From Argyresthia goedartella (Eukaryota > Arthropoda > Insecta > Lepidoptera > Argyresthiidae), in assembly GCA_949825045.1 (NCBI GenBank), contig OX463829.1:21608715-21672714 (forward strand): a stretch of 64,000 bases of DNA. The letters are read 5' to 3'. A program made the position numbers and the translations under genes. Numbering within the stretch: position 1 is the stretch's first letter; the number at the start of each line of letters is the position of its first letter. The notes beneath the pieces were generated by a model that saw only the letters and a list, made by a program, of their open reading frames with translations, was not told the origin of the DNA and made no database searches. Positions 19,688 to 31,905 of this stretch are shown here, one piece after another.

Positions 19688-21568
19688 AATGAATATGTTA
19701 AAAAATATTCCAAAACTTTCAAGTTGGTTTGTAGAACTGCAAAAACTTTACACATTAATAGAAAAATTCAAAATTCAAATAATAGAATGAAAACAGTTTG
19801 GCAAATAATAAACCGCGAAACTGGCAAAGTTATACCAAGGGACAATGATTTCTGCCTAAAGATAGGTGATGATGTTGTTAAATCCAACGCTGATGTTGCT
19901 CGAGCTTTTGAAACATTCTTCAACAATGTACCCGTACTCACAACGGACCGTCTAAATTCATCTCCATATGAAGCAGAGACTTTGTTAAAAAATAACACTA
20001 GCGTCAGTAATGTATATTTAAAATTTCATCATGTATATCCCCAGGACATTGTCAAAACGTTTAAATTACTTAACTTAAAAAATACGGAAGACCTGTGGGG
20101 TATATCAGTCAAAGTCATTGGTTCAGTAATTCTAGTTATAGCCCCACACTTAGCTTATATATTCAATAAATGTGTTGACGATGGGGCTTTCCCAGACCTC
20201 ATGAAACACAGTAAACTGATACCTCTGTTCAAATCGGGAGATAAGGGTGATCCTTAAAATTTCAGACCAATATCTGTTCTTCCAACACTAAGTAAAATAT
20301 TTGAAAAGATACTCAATCAAATGCTCTCACACTTCAACCGTACAAAACAACTCCACGCTAAACAATATGGTTTCACTAGGGGTAAATCGACTACGGATGC
20401 AGGTATTACCCTTGTATCTCATATTTATTCTGCATGGGAGGCCGCACAGGATGCTATCGGAGTTGTTTGCGACATGTCGAAGGCGTTTGATTGTGTTGAT
20501 CATAATACGCTATTAATTTAATTAAATCATTACGGAGTTAGAAATAAAGCGTTGGATCTACTAAGATCATACCTAAGCAATAGAATTCAAAAGGCAGAAG
20601 TTAACGTCGTAAAATCTGATGGATCGGGTGTTAAAATTGGCGTTCCACAAGGTTCCATATTAGGCCCTTTCTTATTCCTGGTATATATTAATGATCTGCC
20701 TTTCATGGTGGAGAAATTAACTGACATAGTGTTGTTTCCTGATGATACTTCAATGGTCTTCAAAATTGAAAGACAAAAAGGAGATTTTGATGATGTTAAT
20801 GGTGTATTGTCTTTAACCTTGAATTGGTTCACAGTTAATAATTTATTTTTAAACGCTGGTAAAACCAAGTGAATCAAATTCTCACTTCCAAATGTCAGGC
20901 AAGTTGAGACTAGTTTAGTGTTAGACAACAGCACGTTAGAATTGGTAAATGATACGAAGTTTCTTGGAATAACCATTGATAGCAAATTGCAGTGGGGACC
21001 CCACATAGATAAATTGGCTGGTAAATTAAGTTCTGGGGCTTACGCTGTTAGGAACATCAGACAAAGCACGGATGTGGCTACATCTAGGCTAGTATATTTT
21101 AGTTACTTTCATAGTGTGATGTCCTATGGTATCTTGTTGTGGGGGAAAGCAGCGGATATTCAAACTATTTTTATTTTACAGAAAAGAGCTATTCGAGCAA
21201 TTTATAATTTAAAACGAACAGACTCCTTAAGATAGCTTTTTAAAGAAATTGACATACTAACAGTAGCTAGTCAATTTATTTTCGAAAATATAATGTATGT
21301 ACGCAAGAACCTTACAACATTTTCCAAACTTAGCGACAGCTGTAATGTTAACCTAAGAAATAATCACAGACTATGTGCGCCCCGTTTTAGACTCGCGAAG
21401 GTTAGCAATTCTTTCAAGGGTCAGTGCATTCTCTACTACAATAAGATACCTCTGGAGATTTTGAAATTGCCATTTGAGCAATTTAAAAAGCATGTTAAAG
21501 CGACTTTGTCGAAAAAGGGATATTACAATGTTCAAGATTACTTAAATGACAGGACTGTATGGGGTTAA
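19688..21568 (+). pseudogene. LINE 3 ORF2, reverse transcriptase and C-terminus
   Basis: RT resumes after the insert: MKTVWQIINRETGKV, LKHSK-type block KLIPLFKSGDKGD, FRPISVLPTLSKIFEK, QYGFTRGKSTTDA, CDMSKAFDCVDH, IGVPQGSILGPFLF. The catalytic box reads FPDD (about 20738-20749) where FADD is usual. Stops lie at about 20257, 20520, 20871 and 21235. The C-terminus (21293-21568) ends with ILYYNKIPLEILKLPFEQFKK. It is clearly dead. Confidence 0.85.
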
Positions 21569-21833
21569 TCTGGCTCAACACAGACCTTGCTGTTAATAGT
21601 TTTGTAATTATTTATGCCTGCTTTTTAATCATAACAATTAAATTTTTCATATTTGTATTAGTTAAGCACAACCTATTTTTAAAAGAGATCTAAAAATCAA
21701 TCTGTGGGAGTTTCTACACCCTCCTTCTCCCACAGTGGTCCAATGTAGAGAAGAGGCAAAAATTACGTTTGCTAAGTATATGTAAATATCTACAGTAATA
21801 AAGTACTTTGACTATTGACTATTGACTATTGAC
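21569..21833 (+). other. LINE 3 3' UTR with AATAAA and terminal tandem repeat
   Basis: It contains the conserved tail (caatgtagagaagaggc, tgtaaatatctacagtaat), then AATAAAG at about 21798-21810 and three or so units of ttgacta. The sequence just after it (catctcaggttcgcg) is RTE coding sequence, so the junction is sharp. Confidence 0.8.
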
Positions 21834-22622
21834 ATCTCAGGTTCGCGGATGATCTCATTCTCGTCGCCGAATGCGTCTCAGATCTACAACATATGCTCGC
21901 AGAATTGCATGAAGCTTCCCTGAAAGTCGGTCTCAGGATGAACATCCAAGACCAAGATCATGACGAATCGCTCTTTAAATGTACCGAACATAATTGTTGG
22001 CAACGACAAAGTACAGATGGTCAGCGATTACGTCTATCTTGGACATCGTTTATCCTTTGACCGCGATGCACAGGTGAAGGAGATCATCAGACGCGTCGAC
22101 TTGGGGCGGGTTGCTTTCGGGAAGCTAGACGAAGTCTTTAAGTCCAAACTACCACAATGCCTTAAGACTAAGGTATATAACCAATGTGTAACCAAATATT
22201 GCCTATCCTCACCTATGGTGCCGAAACATGGACGCTCACTAAGCAAATTATACACAAAATCAAGGTGGCCCAACGAGCAATGGAGCGTTCCATGTTAGGT
22301 ATCTCCCTGGTTGACCGCGTGCCAAACATCGAAGTTTGACGGAAGACGAAGTTTGAAGATGTAAGTAAGCGGATTACGAGACTGAGGTGGAGATGGGCGG
22401 GACACTCGGTTAGACAGGATGACGGACGGTGGACCAAACCAGTCACGGAGTGGTGGAAAAGGGGAGCAACAAGTCCAGTGGGCAGACCACCTGCCCGATG
22501 GTCCGACGATATACTAAAGTCGACAGGATATCAATGGATGCGGATGGAACAGGACCGCAGGGGTTGGCGCTATAGAGAAGAGGCCTGTGCCCAGCAATGG
22601 GTTGATGTGGGCTGAGCATGAA
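21834..22622 (+). pseudogene. RTE-clade LINE, reverse transcriptase, right half and C-terminus
   Basis: It continues the RTE RT: LRFADDLILVAE (catalytic ADD), HEASLKVGLRMN, then after a small shift VQMVSDYVYLGHRLSFD and LGRVAFGKL. The C-terminal region follows in other frames: LTYGAETWTLTK, RWRWAGHSVRQDDGRW, GRPPARWSDDI and AQQWVDVG. The element closes with gaatgaatgaatgaatcgaa (22616-22640), the short-repeat 3' end typical of RTE LINEs. Several frameshifts and a TGA (22339) show decay. Confidence 0.9.
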
Positions 22623-22662
22623 TGAATGAATGAATCGAATCGAATGTCATGAAAACTTGGTT

Positions 22663-22702
22663 TAGGGTTCCGTACCTTAAAAAGGAAAACGGAACCACAG
22701 AA
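22663..22702 (+). repeat. Lepidopteran short-repeat fragment
   Basis: 'tttagggttccgtacctta' followed by 'ggaaaacggaacc' is a scrap of the ggttccgtac-type repeats seen elsewhere in the window. Confidence 0.55.
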
Positions 22703-23020
22703 GGTATGAATTTTTTTTTTTCACGTATGTCATGTCGAATAGACCACGAGCATATTAAATCATTAAAATACTATAATTGTATGCCAAAAATCGCGGCTTC
22801 AAATTGAGAACATTGGAGTTAATACCTGTTGTGAGTAAGGGACAGAGCTATGCGTCAATCTCCTTCTCCTTTTTCGCACATAAAAGGAAAAAAAAAACAT
22901 TTATTTCACTACCTCTGATGGGGTGTTTTAAGTGCTGTTTGACGTTACTTCAAATACGTATTTTCTGTTGAAATTCAATACTAAATTAAATAAAAACTTG
23001 CACAAGTGGGGCATTTGTGT

Positions 23021-23343
23021 TTTTATCTACCCACGTATCATAAACCCTCTTTAATGCGTCGAAAAACCCCACGTTACGACCAGCATAATGTTATACTACT
23101 TGGTAAAAACTAGTTTCTTATCTGAATATTGATACATTGTGACCATAGTGTGTCAATTTTCGACAAATTATGACATTCAAATTTTGAACGCCGACGCCCG
23201 CCTGCGTGCCGCCCGTTGTTTGTCTGTGAAGTTGGTACTGAACAAGCTAAACAAGTGCAGAGCAATTATCAATGGCACCATGCCGGTCGAACATGCGGTT
23301 CTTGAACACAACAAAGAGAGCTTATGATATGTGTGTAGATAAA
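23021..23343. mobile_element. MITE family A, copy 2
   Basis: This is the second copy of the element at 1461-1772. The ends here pair better (tttatctacccacgtatcat against the complement of the right end, gtgtgtagataaa). The interior shares gccgacgcccgcctgcgtgc. Outside the right end, 'ctagtgtatgtaactgt.cataattaggcat' is also shared. It is non-coding, and the open frames over it are incidental. Confidence 0.75.
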
Positions 23344-23451
23344 CTAGTGTATGTAACTGTTCATAATTAGGCATTATGTATCAGTCACATAAACTACTAT
23401 TAACCGACTTCAAAAAGGAGAGGTTCTCAATCCTATACGTATATTTCTAAT

Positions 23452-23660
23452 ATTATCTACTACAACAGGATACCTCTGGATATTTTTAAATTGCCATTTG
23501 AGCAATTTAAAAACCATGTAAAAACCACTTTATCAAAGAAGGCATATTACAATATTCAAGATTACATAAATGACAGAGTGTATGGTCTTAATCTAACTTA
23601 ACACAGAACTCGTTTGATAATAGTGTAATTACTATTATTTTTTATATGTCTCCATATTTA
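23452..23660 (+). pseudogene. LINE 3-family C-terminal fragment
   Basis: 'tactacaacaggatacctct' to 'gacagagtgtatggtcttaa' matches the ORF2 C-terminus of LINE 3 (YYN(K/R)IPL.I.KLPFEQFK.HV). Only about 40 codons plus some 3' sequence survive. Confidence 0.8.
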
Positions 23661-23685
23661 TTGTATGTTTATTATATTTCTCGGG

Positions 23686-24445
23686 GATCTGTACCCTAGG
23701 GAACGCGTCCCCAGGTGGCAGATAGGGGAGCGCCCTCTGCTCCTCGGGCAAGCCGCTTGGACATACTCCAAGGTCTGGATTGTCCGAGGAGCTGGAGGGT
23801 AGGAGATGTACATCTCCCGCGGACCACTCAGATCACCTCAGTCGGGCCGCTTGGACTTATTCCAAGGTCGGGACCGGCTGAGGACATCGTCGTTGGGCAG
23901 GACGGCGCGTAGGGGATGGCGGCGGATGAACACTTATAGTGTCAACGCCGGCTCCCACAGCCTCATCATAGGTGGTTACTGCCATAACCGTAAAGGTTCC
24001 CAAAGTTAAAATAATGGTAAATTTTGCTATGAATGTTGATGTACCCCAGGAGGGTACCAGCTGTGAAGCCGGAGAATCCCTCCCCAGGCTTATCCCGGGC
24101 AGCCCTTCGTTCTCTGGGATGGGCAATGGTTTACTTTGTTCTGACAATGGTCAAGGCGGCGACAGGGTTCGCCACTCGTCACGCCGAACCTCCCGGAGGG
24201 GCAAAAAGCGGGCTTTGGACACTAGCTTTGCTACGTGGAATGTGCGTGGAGGGATGGATGTGTGTTGTGTGAATGAGACTAAAAGATGGGTCAGGAACAG
24301 CTACCCATGGCCCTTTTACAGGTTACTTTTAGGTGTACTGAAATCACAATTTCGTGGGGAATATGGTAAAAACTTTAGCTATAGAAGTAATACCTTAAAT
24401 CCATGTTTGCGATTCCCGAAAACACATTCAACAACGTGGTAATGA
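23686..24445 (+). pseudogene. RTE-clade LINE, 5' region with start of endonuclease
   Basis: A GC-rich leader (about 23690-24180) is followed by a frame with ALDTSFATWNVRGG and DVCCVNETKRW. These are the first two AP-endonuclease motifs of RTE ORF2 ('TWNVRG' and '..QETKW'). The roughly 30 residues normally between them are missing here, so there is an internal deletion. After RNSYPW the RTE similarity ends. It is broken. Confidence 0.7.
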
Positions 24446-26384
24446 TGCCGACCCGCCCTCCCGACCGACCGGAGCTCAAATAACATTTCTATTCTAGGTA
24501 TTCAATTCAATACAAACAACTAACAAACACAGTTTCGGTATCAAGAGCAACTAACTAGTAACTACGCCCTTTCCTACTCTACGAAATGAAAACGTCAGGA
24601 GGTTTCTTTCAATGAAAACGACAAGTACAGTTAGAGTTCTTTTCAGCTTACATTAAATGGCAAAGAAAATAAATTCCATAGCAAAAGCAGCTTTATAATA
24701 TGCCGAAGGGTCATTACACGCTACTTGAATTCACAGCACGCTTGCAGAGAAAAATACCTCTCTATACTTCTGTATGAGACGGTTTATGAAAACCTTTAGC
24801 AAACTAGGCACACAGGAACGAATCCAGGGCTTTACAGCTAGGCAGCTTTATCCACATGCGCGTCGTATGAATATCTTCTACATTTTATTTAGTGGGGTTC
24901 TTTAGTAATCGCATTCAATTGATTTTTAACTTATAATATGGATACTTCTTAATACCTAACTATTATTTATGCAAAAAACCAGCCACTTACGTAGACCAAC
25001 TTACTGAAAAGGGTTTACTGAAATTACGTACAAATCAGACTTTTATTTAATAATCTGTTGTGTTTTGTTTATGTTAAGTACTTATATTGAAAAATAACAC
25101 AGTTCCTTCACTGTCATTCGTAATATGTATGGCCCTTTCTTACCCCCTGTTTGCTAGCAACACAGTTACATACTCATACCCACTCGTAGTTGAAATAACT
25201 TAAACGTCATGCCGCCCTCCTCGCTTCGTCTCTGTCGACAACCCCTGCTATACCAGGATTAATGTGTGACGTAATTAAAGTAGTAAGCGGCAGGTGTGGC
25301 TCTTTAACCCTTTTCCGGCAGAGGGAAGATGTATGACCACCATATTTTGAACCGTATAGCTTGGTATTAAAGTCCCAAGCCAATACTGTATTCGCTTTAA
25401 ATTTTTATAGGGCAAATTTTGTAAAAAGTTGCAAATATACAGTAGGTTTCCGCAACTCAAAATAATACCTATTTACCTATCAACAGAAATATCAGGTGGA
25501 CTAAAGCTTGTGTCGTATTTTTTGTATACTGCGATTAAAAACAAAGTTAAATTTTCTTATTAACCAACATTGAGAGTGCCTTTTCAAAGTAAATAAAATG
25601 ACCAAAAGTTTTTACCTGAAATGGGAAAGAAAAAGACTAGAACAGAGAATTTATAGGGCAATTACTTTTCCGATGCTCCTGGTAGGTTAGCGCAGACCAA
25701 TCTCCACGTTTGTTCTAAATAATGTTGTCTTGTTGTTTAAAACATTGTGACGGTAATTTGAGAGCGAAATGGTAAAGTCAGCACATCATCAAGTATCACA
25801 CTTGCAATTTAGCTCCGAAATAATTATTCAAAATTCATAAGAATCTTTGAAATTTTGTATGGTCTTAGGTATGGTTTTGAGGATTTAGGAAACCAACGAA
25901 AAAACATCTGGTGACGTTTGCACTTTGTCTGATGTCATTATCCGGCATCCCGATTGGAAGTTCGCCGAATCCGGCTCTAAAAGCTAGCAATATTAATTAT
26001 GTTACTATTTGTCAACTTTTTATTTATGAATTATCAAAATTTTTTTTTTTTAGGTTATTAAAAGATATTTTAATTATTTATGAAATATTCTTTGAATCAA
26101 TCTTAGAACTGGATTACTCATATCCTAGAACTTATAAAAAGTAATATTACTCAAGATGTTGAGTCTAATAGAAGCCCATCCATTAAAAATACATGTGGCG
26201 GTTTATGGTAAAACTATAAACATGATTTTGGGACAAAAAATACACCTTCAATGTGTTATGACGTCCCATCACCATACTTACCTATAATACATCTGATGAA
26301 CAAAACGAGCGTTGTGACAATTGTGGTTGTTTACTTTCTGGACAGGAACGGAAATCTCGAGATCCCGTTCCGAGAACCATCAGT
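24446..26384. other. Non-coding stretch, no gene recognised
   Basis: No supportable gene in 1.9 kb. Open frames here (for example 25275-25460 and 25911-26144) are short and have no recognisable domain. Confidence 0.4.
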
Positions 26385-27930
26385 GCACGGTAGTCACCGC
26401 ATGGTCGCCAACCGTTTTCCTTCTTCGATACCAGGTGCAGAGCCGATGACCAAGGACTGTCGGATGGACGGGAGGTACCAATCTTCACCATGACGTCAAA
26501 CTCCTTCTTAGCAATGGTGAGCTTGTCAGGAGCCAGGCGTCTCGGGCGGGTTGCCACGGGTGTTTGAACTGGGGAACCCAGCTGGGTGGGTGATGTCAGG
26601 GTACTCCTTGAGGATGTTGTGAAGCCCGCTGCCCTTGCAGTTAGACTGGACGGATGAAATTGAATCCGTTTCCATCACAGGCGTAGCCGAGGATGACAAT
26701 GAAGTTAACCCCACAGACATATAATAAGATACTAGTTAATCCGTCGACAAGGCGATGACGTCTTGCATCCACAAGTAGGTTGAATTGCGCGTGGAAATCG
26801 ATGCCTATTTTGGCTTCGGTAACGTCGGCAACGACAAAACTCCAAGTAAAATCCCGTCTTAATCCGAAATTAAGTGAAAGCTGGGCAAATCCATAGGTAT
26901 TAATGGTAGTGCCATTGGCTGCATACAGCTCGTAGTCCGTTTTGGTGCATTTTCCTTTGCAGGCCGAAAGGGGAAAGACGCATAGATGCGAGCCAGTATC
27001 AATGAGGAACTGCATCTTGGTAGTCTTGTCCAGTATGAATGTACGGCCTGTAGGGTGAGGGCAATTGCTGGCCGCTACTGCTGACTGCCCGCTGCGCATG
27101 CGCTTTGTATGTGCAAGGCTTCTCGCCCCTTACCGCTTTGGCACTGAACTTGTAGTGGTACCAGCACAAATGCTCCTCGTGACTTAGCTGGGAGCTGTTC
27201 CCTGAAGTTCGGTAAGATCTCGAGCGGGAGCGTGCTCGGCTGGCTTGGGCTGATAATGCGACCACCTGCCGGGTCAATTATACCACCTGCTTTGACAATT
27301 TCAGCATATGCCTTGACGATTCCAGGCTGGAGCGCTCGCTTCAGCCACCTGAAGTGAGGCCGGGGCTATCTCGTGGATACGGTCCGCTAAATCATCAATT
27401 CTTTCAAGTGAGGAATCGCCGTCGGTGGCGAGGCTGGTTTGTATATTGTTGGGCAGCCTACTGCACCATATGGTCTTGATGAAGTGTTAGGGAACCGCAG
27501 GACCGGCAAAAAATTGTAGGTGATGCGGAAACTGCGAAGGCTTCCGGTCGCCAGACTCTTCGTGCGTCAGGAGTTGCTTTGTCTTCTTCTCTTTAGACGC
27601 CGAAACCAGTTTGGTCAACTCGGTTTTGAGCTTTTCGTACATGCCCTCCTTTGGGGGCGAAATAATAATGTCTCTTAGTGCGGCCGATTACTCCTTGCCC
27701 ATGAATGATATTACGTAATAGAACTTCGTGTCCTCCTGTATGATACCGCAAATGACAAACTGCGCCTCCAACTGGGCGAACCAGTACTCTGGGTCATCCG
27801 GCCAGAATTCCGGCAGCTTCACGACGATCTTGCACGACTCCGGGGCTAGCGTCGCGGGGGCCGGGTTCCCTACGGACGGATCAGCGGCGTCATTTGGCAT
27901 GGCGAAGTTGGTTGGGTTTGCAGGTAGATA
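26385..27930 (-). pseudogene. Ty3/gypsy gag-protease-RT fragment, internally deleted
   Basis: On the minus strand, from high to low coordinates: a gag start (27900-27688, VVKLPEFWPDDPEYWFAQLE), a degenerate gag remainder, an aspartic protease (27099-26720: FLIDTGSHLCVFP with the catalytic DTG, then GIDFHAQFNLLVD), a linker remnant (NILKEYPDITHPAG), and the first RT block (RRLAPDKLTIAKKEF, WSSALHLVSKKENGWRPCGD). RT stops before its catalytic Asp boxes, and RNase H and integrase are absent. It is a different gypsy lineage from the element at 59326-63845, since the protease and gag motifs differ. Confidence 0.85.
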
Positions 27931-28159
27931 CTGTGCGTGTTTTGTATATTGGTGGTCACCAGTATAAGAAGTAGGGTGCTAGGCAATTGCAGTAAAATAC
28001 TGTAGAACTGGAAGAAAGCTATTTATAAAATATACACAATTTCACAGCGTTTCGTACACAACAAGAGTATGTCGAGAGAAACGATAGCTGACCCACAAGT
28101 TATTTTTGTTGCCTAGTGACGCAAACACCAAGGAGCCCACAGACCAACCAAATCTTACC

Positions 28160-28830
28160 AAAAATCAATATTCATGGTACCAACAGATGTTACGGAAGTC
28201 TATTATCTAATAAAAGTTCTAAATAATAGAAATAGTGTAGGATATGACAAAATCAGCACCAAAATACTAAAGACTAGCTCCCACATCTTGGCCGCGGTAC
28301 TATCGTACGTTATAAATATGTGCTTTGAACAAGGCACTTATATAAATCGATTAAAACTTTTGTTATAAAACCTATTCACAAAGCTTGAGATAAAAAAGAC
28401 GTCACTAAATACCGACCAGTAGCTCTTATACCTATAATATCTAAAATCTTTCAACGGGCAATACACAATAGACTAAATTCGAAAGCTGCAAACCCTACTT
28501 CAAAAAATTAGACATTCTAACTTTTCCATCGATATTTATCCTAGAGTGCTTAATGTTCGTTAAGAAAAACTATCATACACGTTTTATAGAACGAAAGACA
28601 ATTTACACAAGGAATCTACGTAGTTTAAACATGCTATATAATACTTAATGCGTGCTATATAGAAATGGCGTTTTCTATGTCGCCATGAAAATATTTAACC
28701 TATTACCAAATGCTATAAAAACTTTGGATTTTCATTTATTTAAAAAAAACGGATACTGAAATCTTAAAACATAAAATGTACTATGAAATCATTGAAAACT
28801 TTAATGAAATATAACTGATTACTCAACAAA
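28160..28830 (+). pseudogene. CR1/Jockey-group LINE fragment with the RT core deleted
   Basis: The start (28174-28368) gives YDKISTKILKTSSHILA, then YRPVALIPIISKIFQ (about 28405-28455): the first RT blocks, close in style to LINE 2. Directly after a few codons the text jumps to the C-terminal region (about 28485-28760: PYFKKLDILTFPS, FVKKNYHTRF, AMKIFNLLPNAIKTLDF). The RT catalytic boxes between are gone. Stops are frequent. It is an internal deletion, not a 5' truncation. Confidence 0.8.
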
Positions 28831-29099
28831 TCCGCATCAAAGTAAATGGGCTGGATTGAGTTTTCTTGCCGTTTCTTTCTCGTCTTAGCCCACGGTTTGT
28901 GAAGCGGTGTAGCATTGCAATATTACTATAGTCATAAAATAAAGCAATAATAAAATACTTATACTGTTACTGATTTAAGTTGTAAATTTGTCCACTACTC
29001 TTAATATGTTTTGATTTAATTTAGATTTAAGAATTTACATAATAAGGTTAATATTTATACACCCAGTACTACTGGGTACCATCATTTGAAACACTGTAA

Positions 29100-29860
29100 A
29101 TAATATAAAATCTAGTTACAAACAATGATGAACAAATAAAAATTTTTGTATTTGTGTACCCACGGCTTTTTCTCATAGAATCGAACCAAGACACTGTCAT
29201 TTATATTATATTTAAAATAGTTTATTTCTTTTTGTACTTTGGTTGATTCTACAGTCTCGTTTTCTCTTTTGTAATATTTGCTTTTATCTTTCAGGTTCAA
29301 TATATTTTTTTGTGTTTAGCCTTTTATGTTCATCAATCCCGTTTTCATTCATCTTCATACTCACTTCTTCCATCGCAACCTTCTTTTCATCCATCACCAG
29401 CCAGTTTATAATTATTTCTTATTGATGTGCATGGAGTTGGACTATCGTAAATATTTCAGACATAATGTTTTTTCAGCATCTGCATTTTATTAACACGATG
29501 AAGCGTCGGTGGATCGTAGTTATTGAAATCGAGATATCTGTCTTATTCGGCGATATACTTTACATTCGATGAAATATAAAGTTTCTTTCTACCGTATTTA
29601 ACTGCTTTTGATATTTTTCTCATTACGCAATAATTTTCTTTAGATCCGCTTTATGTTATTTTCATCTACACCTTCGTCATCTCTGTATTCATTATCCAAG
29701 TCACATTAATTATCAGGGTTCCAGATACTGTTATCTGATTCGGCATAAGTTACTCTCGAATCCACGCTTGTATCACTGTCATCTGCTTGAATTGATCTCC
29801 TTCTATATTTTTCAAGTGTCCCTGCTAATTTTCCCCACTTTAGTTGGGTCGCCATATAGG
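29100..29860 (-). pseudogene. Decayed coding remnant of unknown family
   Basis: On the minus strand, patches of protein-like text survive: MATQLKWGKLAGTLEKYRRR and a Ser/Asp-rich acidic stretch (29855-29700); MDEKKVAMEEVSMKMNENG (about 29400-29345); and FKYNINDSVLVRFYEKKPW (29112-29300). They are separated by stops and frame changes. The final block has the feel of the C-terminal 'v.d.VLV.F..kk' segment of some insect DDE transposases, but I cannot name the family. Confidence 0.35.
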
Positions 29861-29880
29861 CTATGTTGATGATTTAGGTA

Positions 29881-31244
29881 AGGGAGGTAAGCAGAGGTAA
29901 CAGACCAGGAGTGTCTAATTTTCGGATTTCCACCCTAAACATTTTATAAGCTCTTCTTAAAATTTAAATCCATTTTGTAGAGTATGAAGATTAATACATT
30001 GGTTCGTCTACTGTGCTTTCACATGTATGTTTTATAGACAAATTACCATTTACAAAGACTAGATCATTGCAGTAAAAATTTAAGTAAACCTTTTAAAATT
30101 GTTTTTTTTTTTCGGTTACCGGAGTTCGGGCAGCATTATTAAGTTTCAAGATTATATTTTATGTTTATGTTCTATTTGAGAAAACACAGGTTGTTGTGAC
30201 TTGCATGGTTATTTTTTGTCTGTCACCATATCTGAGAAAAGGCGCGATACCATATTCTGAATAAATAGTGTTTTTTTTTAATTGACTTCCGAACTCTTGT
30301 TTATCGGTTGAACAAGTGGCATTATTATAAAACAAATAACCCGACTGCGTTTTATTGTAATACCACAGACAAAACTTATAAAGTCACCTGGTTACGTACA
30401 AGGAGTATAAAAGTTTGGTACCAAATACATGTGTGAAATAATGAACATCGCTCGCGAGGTCTACAGCTTACAGAGCCACAATTAGATAATATTATGTATA
30501 TAAACATTTACGTATAATTAATATCTAGTTATCTATTTAAATATCTATATCGGTAAGTATACCTTAATATCGGTCTGTATTGCATGAAAAATCTATTGTT
30601 TAACCATAAGGTAATAAAAGATTAACTTAATTATATATTTGCCGATGAACGGGACAAACCTTGTTAAAACACAGGCTGCAACAAATTTTAATTATCGCTA
30701 AGCCTGTCAATCTCCATTTGCAATTTAAAAATTCATTCTCACCTATACCCTTTTTCCCGGCGAGTTTTTCTGATAAAATATTGATGGGAGTGAAGCATGG
30801 ACATACCACATGCATGCTGCAGTGTAGGTGCATGCTGCGGGTTGATCGTTTAGGTTTTTAATTAATTAATAATTAATTAAGCTCTTAGGGCGTTTAAACA
30901 CTATGCAGCTTATCAGTCGTGCTTCGGCCTCGCAAGAGCAAGGTAGTACTCTTATAAAAAATAAACATCAATGACTAAGCTGTTGCTGCCGCTGTGAAAG
31001 CGCTTGAAGGTGTTTGATACATTCTATACGGGCTAATGTTGCGATAGCAGTCTTTGACCCGACTGCCACTGCGAACCGAATCGTTCATGGTAACCGTGGT
31101 AACGGTCGGCGGCGACCGCTACCTTGATACTCTAAATACATAATTTGTATTCATTAAGTGAGGTTTTTATACTAAGAAATCAAAAGTAAATGACTAAAGC
31201 GTACTGTAAATAATAATAATAATTTTATAACTAAAATATTTGCA
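29881..31244. other. Non-coding stretch, no gene recognised
   Basis: AT-rich, with no supportable frame. The overlapping 30627-30833 and 30661-30861 frames have no recognisable domain and lie opposite each other. Confidence 0.35.
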
Positions 31245-31335
31245 TGCTATAATATATAGTTGATTAAGGAACAACTTGTTATTTAAGAACTCTTACCACC
31301 TAAATCATAAGCAAATAAATGAATCTGAATCTGAA
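31245..31335 (+). repeat. LINE 2-family 3' tail fragment
   Basis: 'atttaagaactcttaccacc' and 'ataagcaaataaatga' match the LINE 2 3' end at about 9830-9878. It closes with three units of atctga-type repeat, different from the atgatt units on LINE 2 itself. Confidence 0.7.
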
Positions 31336-31623
31336 TCTAAACGACAGTAATTTCGAACTTCGCACGCAATAAGTAGGTAACTATCGCTAAACCAATCATG
31401 AGCGTACAGTAGTAAACTGGAGTCGATGGCCGATTGTTACGCTAACCCGAAAAGACAAGTTTGACAAGTGTCTTCATTTTGGGAGCGTCCATTTTGCGGA
31501 AAGTACAATTTTAGAAAAAGTGCACATTTTGGGGAAGTGAGTTTTACGATTCGAACCCGAAAAAACGAATGATTGAAAATGAGGTAGAGCCCATTTGCCG
31601 CCAAATGACTTTTAATTAGCTGT

Positions 31624-31905
31624 CCTTATTTTGGGGAACGATAGTACCCATCATTATGAACAACTTTTCGAAAGGAAGATAGGGTCACAAGATTATTGTT
31701 TACTGAACCTCATTACAGTGAAACGATTAGCTGATAGGTTACAATGGGAGACCCGAAATATTGTTTATTTGCTGAACCTCATTAAAGTGAAACGATTAGC
31801 TGATAGGTTACAATGGGAGACCCGAAATATTGTTTATTTGCGACCATAACTTTTGACCGGAAAGTTGTTCATAATAATGGGCACTATTATTCCCTAAAAG
31901 TTGGT
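31624..31905. mobile_element. MITE with an internal 69-bp tandem duplication
   Basis: The left arm (about 31629-31676: 'attttggggaacgatagta', 'ttatgaacaactttt') is the imperfect complement of the right arm (about 31862-31905: 'gttgttcataataatgggca', 'attattccctaaaag'). Inside, a 69-bp unit with 'gtgaaacgattagctgatag' and 'gagacccgaaatattg' occurs twice (from 31703 and 31772). Because 69 is a multiple of three, the frame 31631-31849 reads through both copies, but nothing suggests it is a gene. Confidence 0.75.

Larger units (their letters stand above)
17003..21833 (+). mobile_element. CR1/Jockey-group LINE (LINE 3) inserted in an RTE element
   Basis: This element of about 4.8 kb lies exactly between two halves of an RTE reverse transcriptase. 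It contains ORF1 (coiled coil, basic region, then an SGNH-like domain), ORF2 (EN and RT), and a 3' UTR ending AATAAAG plus a tandem run of ttgacta units at 21810-21833. A truncated RLE-element copy (about 19307-19687) interrupts its ORF2. Frameshifts and stops are frequent. Tails of the same family lie at 1143, 14180, 23452 and 34060. Confidence 0.85.

Noticed and set aside
31703..31842. Direct repeats considered as a CRISPR-like or satellite array
   Set aside because: Only two adjacent units without spacers, inside a MITE in a eukaryotic sequence.
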